Source: Paulinella micropora (lineage: Eukaryota; Cercozoa; Imbricatea; Euglyphida). Taken from it: a DNA stretch of 23,432 nt. This document shows positions 1-7,905 of this stretch, one piece after another. The stretch is taken from contig BJOX01000315.1 in the NCBI GenBank assembly GCA_009731375.1, positions 184,002 through 207,433 of the forward strand. Reading direction: 5' to 3'. The notes beneath the pieces were generated by a model. It was given only the letters and a program-made list of their open reading frames with translations, searched no databases and was not told the origin of the DNA. The translations under genes were made by a program, and so were the position numbers. Positions within the stretch are counted from its first letter, which is position 1. Each line of letters starts with the position of its first letter.

Positions 1-10
1 TAAAAAAAAA

Positions 11-48
<38 letters not shown>

Positions 49-245
49 ATACATACATACACATACATTAAAAATATGCATAATGCATTCATGCATTCAT
101 TCATGGATTTAATATAAACATTCATACATAAGTTTACATGCATGCACACATTGATTGACTCAAAGAAACATTCATACATACAATCAATTATACAATATGC
201 ATACCTACACACGTACATGTATGCGTACCCTGCTTGTTTGTGCAG
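1..245. repeat. A-rich tract and CATA-type spacer ahead of the first exon
   Basis: The window opens with a nearly pure A tract (about 1-47), followed by a short CATA array and AT-rich sequence with CATTCATA-like words. No coding signal is visible. The last bases before 246 end in tgcttgtttgtgcag, a usable 3' splice site, so this is most simply the 3' end of an intron whose upstream exon lies outside the window. Confidence 0.7.
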
Positions 246-353
246 CGGCGGTCGCACGCGGTGAAGCAGCTGTTCGACGCCGTCAAGTCGGGACGGACCC
301 AGGACGTGCTGCGCCTGGCGGATGAGGGCGTGCCCGTCAACACGCCAGACCAG
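246..353 (+). CDS. Ankyrin-repeat exon 1 (N-cap-type repeat, 36 codons, phase 0/0)
   Basis: This internal exon encodes 36 residues. Segments such as KQLFDAVKSG, DVLRLADEG and VPVNTPDQ give the helix-turn-helix and hairpin of one ankyrin repeat. Aligned to the 33-residue consensus, G falls at 13, L-A at 21-22 and G-V at 25-26. The TPLH motif of internal repeats is replaced by an AVKQLF-type helix, as is common in a first or capping repeat. The 3' splice site is tgtttgtgcag and the donor is gaccag|gtgctg. Length is 108 nt, divisible by three, with intact codons at both ends. The exon is GC-rich against AT-rich arrays on both sides. No ATG opens it, so an upstream exon is needed. Ankyrin repeats bind other proteins; no specific partner can be named. 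It heads the first four-exon module (with 2093-2191, 3244-3369 and 3764-3841). Confidence 0.82.
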
Positions 354-486
354 GTGCTGGCGGCCATACATATAAAAGAACAAATCTGTGGTATGTATGT
401 TTCTTCTTCTTCTTCTTCTTCTTCTTCTTCTTCTTCTTCTTCTCCTCCTCCTCCTCCTCCTCCTCCTCGCCCTCCTCCTCCTCTCC

Positions 487-518
<32 letters not shown>

Positions 519-625
519 CTTCTTCTTCTTCCTCCTCCTCCTCCTCCTCCTCCTCTTCTTCTTCTTCTTCCTTATTTATCGTTACTGTTATTAATATTAT
601 TATTATTAATATTATTATTATTATG

Positions 626-670
<45 letters not shown>

Positions 671-716
671 GTTGTTGTTGTTGTTGTTATTGTTATTATT
701 ATTATTATTATTATTT
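354..716 (+). repeat. Intronic (TTC)n/(TCC)n polypyrimidine block, then (TTA)n/(TTG)n
   Basis: About 399-570 is an almost pure pyrimidine run of TTC and TCC triplets, which reads as poly-Ser, poly-Pro or poly-Leu depending on frame. It is followed by TTA and TTG triplet arrays to about 716. The block lies within the intron after the 246-353 exon. The long homopolymeric ORFs here are compositional artefacts. Confidence 0.85.
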
Positions 717-815
717 ATTTTCATTGAACATACCGGTCCGTCTGGAAGTGTTGGAACTGCCCTTGCGGGGGTGTCATTAGAGCCTATCGTCAATTCTTCG
801 TACTCCCCTCACGGG
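717..815 (+). repeat. Dispersed element R2, copy a (body only, runs into a gap)
   Basis: About 99 bp match the body of the tRNA-headed element at 1395-1500. Shared landmarks are tcattgaacataccggtccg, tggaagtgttggaactgccc and tcaattcttcgtactc. Differences are few (for example a missing AG within the agag stretch and one extra C near the end). This copy lacks the tRNA-like head, because its left edge joins a TTA array directly. Its right edge is cut by the N-gap. Confidence 0.75.
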
Positions 816-1016
816 NNNNNNNNNNNNNNNNNNNNNNNNNNNNNNNNNNNNNNNNNNNNNNNNNNNNNNNNNNNNNNNNNNNNNNNNNNNNNNNNNNNNN
901 NNNNNNNNNNNNNNNNNNNNNNNNNNNNNNNNNNNNNNNNNNNNNNNNNNNNNNNNNNNNNNNNNNNNNNNNNNNNNNNNNNNNNNNNNNNNNNNNNNNN
1001 NNNNNNNNNNNNNNNN
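816..1016. other. Assembly gap (201 N)
   Basis: Unsequenced run between an R2 copy and a reversed R1 copy. The expected content is the rest of both repeats, so the gap was probably caused by their multicopy nature. Confidence 0.95.
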
Positions 1017-1172
1017 CGGCTTAGTGCAGTCTTGCCCTCAGGAGCTCCATCGGTGGCCCCGATCATCAGGCGAGAGACTGACACGGGGGGGTGGAGGACC
1101 TCGAACAAGGGTATTGGAGGCTTATGTCCGTTGAGGATATGCCATTAGCTGCATCAGTACGCCTCAGATATA
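1017..1172 (-). repeat. Dispersed element R1, copy d, reverse orientation, truncated by the gap
   Basis: The reverse complement matches the first part of R1 at 4429, 9336 and 11331. Shared blocks include ctgaggcgtactgatgcag, cctcaacggacataagcc and gatcggggccaccgatgg. In this orientation the element ends in cgcctcagatatag and passes into a TAT/TTA array, the same junction seen in the other copies. Confidence 0.85.
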
Positions 1173-1202
1173 GTATTATCATTATTATTATTATTATTGT
1201 TG

Positions 1203-1243
<41 letters not shown>

Positions 1244-1259
1244 GTTGTTGTTGTTGTTG

Positions 1260-1317
<58 letters not shown>
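1173..1317 (+). repeat. (ATT)n/(GTT)n array between R1 and the tRNA-like head
   Basis: Trinucleotide array with blocks of TTA and TTG. It joins the reversed R1 end on the left to the tRNA-derived sequence on the right, so it could be the microsatellite tail of the reversed R1 copy. Confidence 0.8.
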
Positions 1318-1319
<2 letters not shown>

Positions 1320-1320
1320 G

Positions 1321-1580
1321 GACACCGTGATAGCCAGTGGTCAAGTTCTACCATCTGGGCCCTGTCGCCAGTTCGATTCCCGTCGGTGCCACCAGTATTT
1401 TCATTGAACATACCGGTCCGTCTGGAAGTGTTGGAACTGCCCGTGCGGGGGTGTCATTAGAGAGCCTATCGTCAATTCTTCGTACTCCTCACGGGTGAGA
1501 CGATGGAGGCGCATGTGCAGATTTGCATCAGCCATTGGAGGCGCATGTGCAGATTTGCATCAGCCATTAACAGAGAAGCA
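1321..1580 (+). mobile_element. tRNA-derived SINE-like element (R2, full copy)
   Basis: The head at 1321-1394 resembles a tRNA. gacaccg can pair with cggtgcc, seven positions with one mismatch, followed by an encoded ACCA. TAGCCAGTGGT is an A-box with one base deleted relative to the TAGCNCAGTGGT type, and AGTTCGATTCC is a near-perfect B-box. The T-stem is imperfect, so a functional tRNA is unlikely and a Pol III promoter relic fits better. The body (1395-1580) is shared with 717-815 and contains an exact 32-bp tandem duplication. The 3' side runs into TTA arrays, as in SINEs with microsatellite tails. It lies in the intron between the 246-353 and 2093-2191 exons. Confidence 0.6.
1505..1568 (+). 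repeat. Exact 32-bp tandem duplication inside R2
   Basis: Two adjacent identical 32-bp units (1505-1536 and 1537-1568), each containing gcgcatgtgcag and then atttgcatcagccatt. Whether other R2 copies share the duplication cannot be seen, because copy a ends in the gap. Confidence 0.9.
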
Positions 1581-1766
1581 CTATTATTATTATTACTATT
1601 ATTATTATTACTATTATTATTTCTATTATTATTTCTATTATTATTTCTATTATTTCTATTATTATTTCTATTATTATTATTATTATTATTGTGATTATTA
1701 TTATTATTATTATTATTATTATCATTATTATTATTATTATTATTATTATATTATTATTATTATTAT

Positions 1767-1813
<47 letters not shown>

Positions 1814-1894
1814 TTATTATTATTATTATTATTATTATCATTATTATTATTATCATTATTAGTATTAGTATTATTATTATTATCATCATCATCG

Positions 1895-1970
<76 letters not shown>

Positions 1971-1987
1971 GAGTAGTTGTAGTAGTA

Positions 1988-2050
<63 letters not shown>

Positions 2051-2053
2051 TTG
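1581..2053 (+). repeat. (TTA)n and (TAG)n trinucleotide field
   Basis: Long TTA/ATT arrays with point variants (TTC, TCA, TTG), including (TAG)n blocks at about 1767-1806 and 1972-2049. No unique sequence is present until just before the next exon's splice site. Confidence 0.9.
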
Positions 2054-2092
2054 TCAATATTGATATTTCGTCTGCGTTGTGTGCGTGGTTAG

Positions 2093-2191
2093 GACTTCCT
2101 GACGCCGCTGCACTGGGCGGTGCGGAAAGGGGACGCGGTAGTGGCGGAAGCGCTGCTGACGGCCGGCGCCGACGTGCTTGCCAAGGACAAG
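2093..2191 (+). CDS. Ankyrin-repeat exon 2 (internal repeat, 33 codons, phase 0/0)
   Basis: The exon is exactly 99 nt, one canonical 33-residue ankyrin repeat. Consensus residues are in place: T4-P5-L6-H7 (segment DFLTPLHWAVRKG), G13, L21-L22 (VAEALL) and G25-A26-D27 (TAGADVLAKDK). The 3' splice site is gtgcgtggttag and the donor is gacaag|gtccac. The donor is weak beyond GT, but both junctions leave whole codons and the repeat begins and ends exactly at the family boundary. It shares the VAEALL helix with the exon ending at 10513, which holds the same position in the second module. It lies 1.74 kb after the previous exon, across microsatellites, SINE-like sequence and a gap. Confidence 0.88.
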
Positions 2192-2657
<466 letters not shown>

Positions 2658-2833
2658 GTACACACATACACACACATACATACATACATACATACATACA
2701 TGCATGCATACATACATACATATATACATACATACATACATATATCCATACATACATACATATATCAACACATACATAAATACATACATATACACGTAAA
2801 CCTGCACGAGCTTAGAAATTACAGACAGATCGT

Positions 2834-2932
<99 letters not shown>

Positions 2933-3015
2933 GTAGATAGATAGATGGATGGATGGATCGATGCATGGATGGATCGATGCATGGATGGATGGATGGATGG
3001 ATGGATGGATGGTGG
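2658..3015 (+). repeat. (CATA)n, (GATA)n and (GGAT)n tetranucleotide arrays
   Basis: CATA-type array at about 2658-2790, a clean (GATA)n run at about 2834-2945, then GGAT/GCAT variants to about 3013. All lie in the intron before the 3244-3369 exon. The antisense YLSI and HTYI ORFs here are repeat translations. Confidence 0.9.
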
Positions 3016-3243
3016 ATGCACATATATATGTATGAAGTCATGGACTTTCGTTTGCGTATATAAATACACAAGTGTTAAACGGATAACATGTACTAAAGTC
3101 ATTTGCACGCATGATACGTTTTGAATGCACGTAAACATGAGTTGCCGTTGCCTAATATTGTTTTTACACATCTGTGTCTGTATGCGATGTGCTTGTCGGT
3201 TCGCATCTGCAGCATAGCATCCTTTGTTTGCCTCTGCTGGCAG

Positions 3244-3369
3244 GACGAGCGGACGGCCCTGATCTGGGCGGGCCGGAAGGGCCTGGTCGCGGTGGCAGTG
3301 ATGCTGCTGCGGGCGGGGCCCATCACCACGTCTGACTCCTTCTCGGACTACGTGTTGGCCAGAGACAAG
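3244..3369 (+). CDS. Ankyrin-repeat exon 3 (internal repeat with a 9-residue insertion, 42 codons)
   Basis: This 126-nt exon encodes DERTALIWAGRKG followed by a helix ending in MLLRAGP, then an insertion (ITTSDSFSD), then YVLARDK, which realigns with the end of the 2093-2191 repeat (DVLAKDK). The normal consensus residues T4-A5-L6, G13, L21-L22 and G25 are present, so the extra nine residues sit in the hairpin between helix 2 and the next repeat. The 3' splice site is good (tgcctctgctggcag) and the donor is gacaag|gtattg. Phase is 0/0. The surrounding intron is GATA-rich upstream and GA-rich downstream. An insertion in the exposed finger loop would be expected to alter the binding surface; this is inference. 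Confidence 0.87.
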
Positions 3370-3502
3370 GTATTGGCTGCGTCAGGCCAAGCAGCAGCCA
3401 GCAGGCACAAGACACAAACCGCGGACAGCATCGTGCGTGCACATGTGCGTGCGTGTGCAACTAGCTAAGTGGAAACATATATGTAAACGTTTGCATGAAT
3501 GT

Positions 3503-3573
<71 letters not shown>

Positions 3574-3763
3574 TGATATATTTTACACACACAGACTCAA
3601 AAGGGAACGAGGTTGAGGAAGTGAAAGAGCGCAGCGGTTTGTGGAAAAAGCGACAGACCTCTGCCTGTGTACGTCCACCAGCACCTCCACCAGCAGCACA
3701 GCACTGTGTACAGTTCTTCTGAACCCGCACCGCAGCGAGCGTGGCGTGTGGTGTGCTGGGCAG
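3370..3763 (+). repeat. Short intron with (GA)n array
   Basis: A 394-bp intron, among the shortest here. It contains a (GA)n run with occasional AAAG (about 3503-3572), then unique sequence rich in cacc/cagc before the gtgtgctgggcag splice site. No separate gene is seen. Confidence 0.75.
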
Positions 3764-3841
3764 GCCGGCAAGTCGGCGCTGTTCTGGGCTCGCCAGGAAG
3801 GGCACCAGGAGATGGTGCAGCTGCTGGAGAAGGCTCCACAG
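3764..3841 (+). CDS. Ankyrin-repeat exon 4 (short C-type repeat, 26 codons, phase 0/0)
   Basis: The 78-nt exon encodes AGKSALFWARQEGH and then EMVQLLEKAPQ. S4-A5-L6, G13-H14 and the LL of helix 2 match the ankyrin consensus. The exon stops after helix 2, lacking the last seven residues (the GADVNxxD hairpin). The exon at 19946-20023 has exactly the same length and truncation point, so this is a recurring exon type, not a damaged repeat. The 3' splice site is gtgtgctgggcag and the donor is ccacag|gtcgct. A terminal repeat without its hairpin would be a natural end to a four-repeat stack. No stop codon is in the exon, so translation must continue in another exon. Confidence 0.82.
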
Positions 3842-4013
3842 GTCGCTGCTTCAATGGCACATGTGCATGCGTGCAAGCATACATACGTGACTGTCCCGAT
3901 GGCGTACTGTACATGTTAAATAGTCGATATGCAATACGGATATATACATGTATGTGTATATGTGTCTATGTGCGTATAGGTGTATATGCATGTTTATTTA
4001 TGTGTATTATATA

Positions 4014-4047
<34 letters not shown>

Positions 4048-4180
4048 CATATATACACATGTACATACGTATATACATATATAAATATATAAATATTATA
4101 TATATATAGATATATATATATATTGTATTTATATATTTATATGTATGTATATATGTATGTAGATGTATGTATATTATATG

Positions 4181-4235
<55 letters not shown>

Positions 4236-4307
4236 ATGTGTGTGTATGTATATGTACATATATGCATATACATATACATATACATATATATACATATACA
4301 TATACAA

Positions 4308-4339
<32 letters not shown>

Positions 4340-4411
4340 TCATGTACATATTCATATACATATACATACATATACATGTACATGTACATATACATAGACA
4401 TATACATATGT
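3842..4411 (+). repeat. TA, TG and CATATA alternating purine-pyrimidine arrays
   Basis: Unique intron sequence to about 3920, then TATG and (TA)n. A (TG)n run lies at about 4195-4245, followed by a hexanucleotide CATATA-type array at about 4265-4408. The MYIYIY-type ORFs are translations of the arrays. Confidence 0.88.
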
Positions 4412-4428
4412 AATAATAATAATAATAC

Positions 4429-4803
4429 TATATCTGAGGCGTACTGATGCAGCTAATGGCATATCCTCAACGGACATAAGCCTCCAATACCCTTGTTCGA
4501 GGTCCTCCACCCCCCCGTGTCAGTCTCTCGCCTGATGATCGGGGCCACCGATGGAGCTCCTGAGGGCAAGACTGCACTAAGCCGAGGTTATTCCGCAGTC
4601 CCAGCAACCTCTTGCAAGACGTCACCGAATGTGCAAGTGCATACACCAAGCGCGGTTGCTAGAGCTGCCTCGAAACCCCACCCATAACAATCTGGTGTCT
4701 GCTGGGTCCTGGGCTATCAACCAGCATATGCGGAGTTTAAGATATTTTACGCGCGCAACGACCCTCCTCCCCAGCATCTACCACCAAAGGGTTATGAGTT
4801 GGC

Positions 4804-4805
<2 letters not shown>
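4429..4805 (+). repeat. Dispersed element R1, copy a
   Basis: About 377 bp, nearly identical to 9336-9715 and 11331-11710, with only scattered differences (for example one extra A in aagactgc, ccccaccc for cctcaccc, and one deleted C in catatgcgg). It begins ctatatctgaggcgtactg straight after a TAA array and ends gggttatgagttggcg straight before another TAA array. The other copies continue about 33 bp further. No convincing ORF spans the element. The class (SINE, LINE 3' end or other) is undetermined. Confidence 0.8.
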
Positions 4806-4864
<59 letters not shown>

Positions 4865-5001
4865 TATATATATATATATATATGTACAAAAAATAGAAAT
4901 CTACAACTCAAACGTGATAAACATGTTTACCATATGCACGGCGTGGATCACCACCCAGCAGAGAACCTCACTCCTCACGGAAATGTGTGCATGCGCCACA
5001 G
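4806..5001 (+). repeat. (TAA)n and (TA)n tail, then intron end
   Basis: (TAA)n to about 4860, (TA)n to about 4883, then unique intron sequence leading to the cgccacag splice site before 5002. Confidence 0.75.
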
Positions 5002-5097
5002 CTGCCGCGCGCACTGCTGGACGCTGCAGAGGAGGGCGACGTCGGGTCTTCAACAAGACTACTACAACAGGGCGCTCCTGAGGAAGCAAGGAGCGAG
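5002..5097 (+). CDS. Ankyrin-repeat exon 5 (lone N-cap-type repeat, 32 codons, phase 0/0)
   Basis: In the frame opened by the splice site atgcgccacag, 32 codons read LPRALLDAAEEGDVG, then STRLLQQGAPEEARSE. Aligned to positions 2-33 of the ankyrin repeat, G is at 13, L21-L22 is in helix 2 and G25-A26 in the loop. It resembles the other N-type exons (246-353, 7035-7139, 21587-21682): no TPLH, and an ALLDAA/ELRDAV/ELCEAV-like first helix. The donor is gcgag|gtagga. Length is 96 nt, phase 0/0. No internal-type exon follows before the next N-type exon at 7026-7035, so it is an orphan in the module pattern. It could be a relic of a lost module, an alternative first repeat or a linker. Confidence 0.75.
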
Positions 5098-5243
5098 GTA
5101 GGAGGAAGGATCTCTTTCACACACTCTCTGCAGTAGCAGCAGCAAAGACACACGAAGAATCAGGAAAGACTTTTGGGGAGGAGGGAAGGAGGGGAAGGAG
5201 AAGAAGAAGAAGAGGAAGAAGAAGGAAGCAGGAAGCAGGAAGC
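5098..5243 (+). other. Purine-rich unique intron sequence
   Basis: After the donor, the sequence becomes GGAGG/GAAGAA-rich to about 5243, ending in gcaggaagcaggaagcag. No coding or RNA signal is recognised. Confidence 0.6.
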
Positions 5244-5800
5244 AGTATAATATAATATAATATCATATAGTATAATATAATATAATATAATGCAATATAA
5301 TATAATATAATATCATATAATATAATATAATATATTATATTATATTATAATATAATATGATATAATATAATATAATATAATATAATATAATATAATATAA
5401 TATAATATAATATAATATAATATAATATAGTGTAATATAACATAATATAACATAACATAATATAACATAACATAACATAACATAATGGAATGTAATGAAT
5501 ATAATATAATATAATATAATATAATATAATATAATATAATATAATATAATATAATATAATATATAATTTTATATAATTTTATATAATTTTATATAATATA
5601 TAATGTGATATATAATATATAATATAATATAATATCATATAATATCATATAATATCATATAATATCATATAATATCATATAATATAATATAATGTAATAT
5701 GATGTAATATGATGTAATGTAATGTAATGCAATTTAATACAATGTAATATAATATAATACAATATCATCTAGTATAATATAGTTTGATAGAAAATAATAT
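5244..5800 (+). repeat. Pentanucleotide (TATAA)n field
   Basis: Over 500 bp of TATAA units with TATCA, TAACA and TATTT variants, blocks of which recur (for example several consecutive atatcatata units at about 5628-5680). No ORF or unique sequence is present. Confidence 0.9.
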
Positions 5801-5887
5801 CATATAACATATGTGTGTCAGTGTCTATGTGTAATGTATGCATGTATGCATATATGTATGTTTCTGTGTCTGTGTGCATATTTTCCC

Positions 5888-5920
5888 TCATGTATGTATG
5901 TATGTATGTATGTATGTATG

Positions 5921-5951
<31 letters not shown>

Positions 5952-6287
5952 TGTATGTATATATGCATACATGCGTGCATGCATGTATGTATGTATGTAT
6001 GCATGTATGTATGCATGCATGTATGCATGTATGTATGTATGTATGTATATATGCATGCATGCATGTATGCATGCATTATGTATGTATGTATGTATGTATG
6101 TATGTATGTATGCATGCATGCATGCATGCATGCATGCATGCATGCACGTATGCATGCATGCATGCACGTATGCATGCATGCATGCACGTATGCATGCATG
6201 CATGCACGTATGCATGTATGTATGTATGTATGTATGTTTTGCATGCATGCATGCATGCATGCATGCATATATATGTATGCATGCATG

Positions 6288-6318
<31 letters not shown>

Positions 6319-6326
6319 TGTATGTA

Positions 6327-6359
<33 letters not shown>

Positions 6360-6560
6360 TGTATGTATGTATGTATGCATGTATGTATGTATGCATGTAT
6401 GTATGTATTGAATGTATTGAATGTATTGTATGTATTGTATGTATTGTATGCTTGTATGTGTTTGTATGTATTTGTATGTAATGTAGGTAATGTATGTAAT
6501 GTATGTAATGCATGTAAGTATGTATGTATGTATGTATGTATGTATGTATGTATGTATGTA
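5888..6560 (+). repeat. (TATG)n/(CATG)n tetranucleotide field
   Basis: Nearly pure TATG with GCATG-rich blocks at about 6110-6220 and GTATTGAAT variants at about 6405-6450. The repeat has no stop codon in either direction (MYVC forward, YIHT reverse), which explains the long ORFs on both strands. Confidence 0.92.
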
Positions 6561-6565
6561 CGTGC

Positions 6566-6738
6566 ATGCATGGATGTAATGTAATGTAATTTAATGTAAT
6601 TTAATGTAATGTAATGTAATGTAATGTAATGCAATGTAATGTAATGTAATCTAATGTAATCTAATGTAATCTAATGTAATATCATGTCAATGTTAATGTA
6701 ATGTAATGTAATGTAATGTAATGTAATGTAATGTATGT
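6566..6738 (+). repeat. Pentanucleotide (GTAAT)n array
   Basis: About 170 bp of TAATG units with TTAAT and CTAAT variants, bridging the TATG field and the 20-bp minisatellite that follows. Confidence 0.88.
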
Positions 6739-6740
6739 AA

Positions 6741-6832
6741 TGTACGTACGTTATGTTATGTACGTACGTTATGTTATGTACGTACGTTATGTCATGTACG
6801 TACGTTATGTCATAAACGTACGTTATGACATG
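6741..6832 (+). repeat. 20-bp minisatellite with a palindromic ACGTACGT core
   Basis: About four and a half copies of tgtacgtacgttatgttatg, with variants in the last six bases (tgtcat, cataaa). The core of each unit is self-complementary. It stands out from the surrounding 4- and 5-bp arrays. Confidence 0.85.
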
Positions 6833-7025
6833 TATGTATGTATGTATGTATTTATGTATGTATGTATGTATGTATGTACGTATGCGTATGTATGTATATG
6901 TATGTACGTATGTAATCTTTGGAATTTGTGTCTATTATGCATCCATGGAAGTTGCGAATGTATATGTATGCATCAGGTAGGGAAGAAAGTAGATGAGAAT
7001 GGTTGCATGCGCTGGCTGTGTGTAG

Positions 7026-7139
7026 GCGCGGCAGGAGTCTAGCAGTGAGCTGCGCGACGCGGTGTACAAGAGCGATGTCGAGCGCGTCAAAGAGCTGCTG
7101 GCGCAATCCGTCGATGTCGATCTGGAAGCGCGAGACAGA
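7026..7139 (+). CDS. Ankyrin-repeat exon 6 (N-cap-type repeat, 35-38 codons, phase 0/0)
   Basis: The exon encodes SSSELRDAVYKSDVERV, then KELLAQSVDVDLEARDR. Helix 2 has L21-L22, and the tail has two extra residues relative to the 33-residue unit. The first helix (ELRDAV) marks it as N-type, like ELCEAV at 21587. Two in-frame 3' splice sites are possible: tgtgtgtag before 7026 (38 codons, adding ARQ) and ggcag before 7035 (35 codons). A NAGNAG-like choice nine bases apart would add or drop three residues. The donor agacaga|gtacgt is strong. It opens the second four-exon module, continuing with 10433-10513, 12592-12690 and 19946-20023. Confidence 0.83.
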
Positions 7140-7212
7140 GTACGTGCTTCTTCCCTCATCTTTCTTTTCCTTTTTCTTTTCCTTTTCCTTTTTCTTTTCC
7201 TTATCCTTTTTC

Positions 7213-7243
<31 letters not shown>

Positions 7244-7305
7244 TCTTCCTCCCTTTTTTCTGCCTTCCTTCTTTCCTTCCTTCCTTCCTTCCTCTTCCTC
7301 CTCCT

Positions 7306-7337
<32 letters not shown>

Positions 7338-7485
7338 TTCTTCTTCTTCTTCTCCTTCTTCTTCTTCTTCTTCTTCTGCTACTGCTGCTGCTACTACTTC
7401 TTCTTCTTCTCCTTCTTCTTCTTCTTCTTCCTCCTCCTCCTCTTCCTCTTCCTCTTCTTCTTCTTCTTATTCTTATTCTTCTCAT
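7140..7485 (+). repeat. Polypyrimidine field immediately after the donor site
   Basis: About 340 bp of TTTCC, TTTC, TTCC, TTC and TCC units with almost no purines except a short CTGCTACTG break (about 7377-7394). It begins only a few bases after the exon 6 donor. Confidence 0.9.
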
Positions 7486-7905
7486 TTTGTCTCAAATCAA
7501 TATTTGAGGTATAGGAATCTCTTCAGCGCATCGTTTGAAAGCTCTTGTCCTGAGAGTCGTCATACACCACCCGCAATTTTGGGTTTCTGGGTTTGCGGCC
7601 TGAAATGCCTGGTCTGCGGTGGCACGTTCGCACCCAAAACCTGAAATTAGGGTGGTGTAGAATGGCTGAGCTCTCAACCAACGCTTTGATTAGCGCCACG
7701 GCCGATACAGAACGATAAGATCCATGTCGAACATGTTAGATATCTTGTCATAGCGCCACACGACTGATAGAGAAAACGATGATAAAACTGGAAGGATTTG
7801 AAGGATTTAACCGCGCTTGTATGATTGTTCTCACCTGCACGTAACCATGTCCCTTACAGTTGACTAGGTCGGAGTGCTGGCAAGAACTGCCTGCGCAGCC
7901 TACGT
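7486..7905 (+). other. Unique intron sequence containing a foldback element
   Basis: Non-repetitive sequence holding the TA-flanked foldback at 7563-7659. It also has two loosely similar segments beginning tagcgccac (about 7693 and 7750), possibly a diverged local duplication. No ankyrin-like reading frame is present on either strand. Confidence 0.6.
7563..7659. mobile_element. Short TA-flanked foldback (MITE-like)
   Basis: The outermost bases are TA on both sides. Inside them, CACCACCC at 7565-7572 is the reverse complement of GGGTGGTG ending at 7657. The complementarity continues imperfectly inward (gcaattttgggttt against aaaacctgaaatta, then ctgggtttgcg against cgcaccca). The whole 97 bp can fold as one imperfect hairpin. 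TA flanks with inverted ends fit a Tc1/mariner-type non-autonomous element. A transposase is not present, and one copy in the window cannot prove mobility. Confidence 0.45.

Noticed and set aside
1321-1394. Functional tRNA gene
   Set aside because: The A-box has a deletion, the T-stem has mismatches, the acceptor stem has a mismatch, and the sequence continues into a body shared with 717-815. A SINE head is more likely.
5888-6560. CRISPR-like array
   Set aside because: There are no unique spacers between equal repeats; the whole block is degenerate TATG. The genome is eukaryotic.
5813-6634. Overlapping ORFs of about 200-250 codons on both strands (MYVC and YIHT repeats)
   Set aside because: The TATG repeat has no stop codon in any frame on either strand, so long ORFs arise automatically. 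There are no domains, and both strands are open at once.
7003-7644. 213-codon Ser/Phe-rich ORF starting near exon 6
   Set aside because: It is mostly the translation of a pyrimidine block after the donor, and its frame differs from that of the ankyrin exon.
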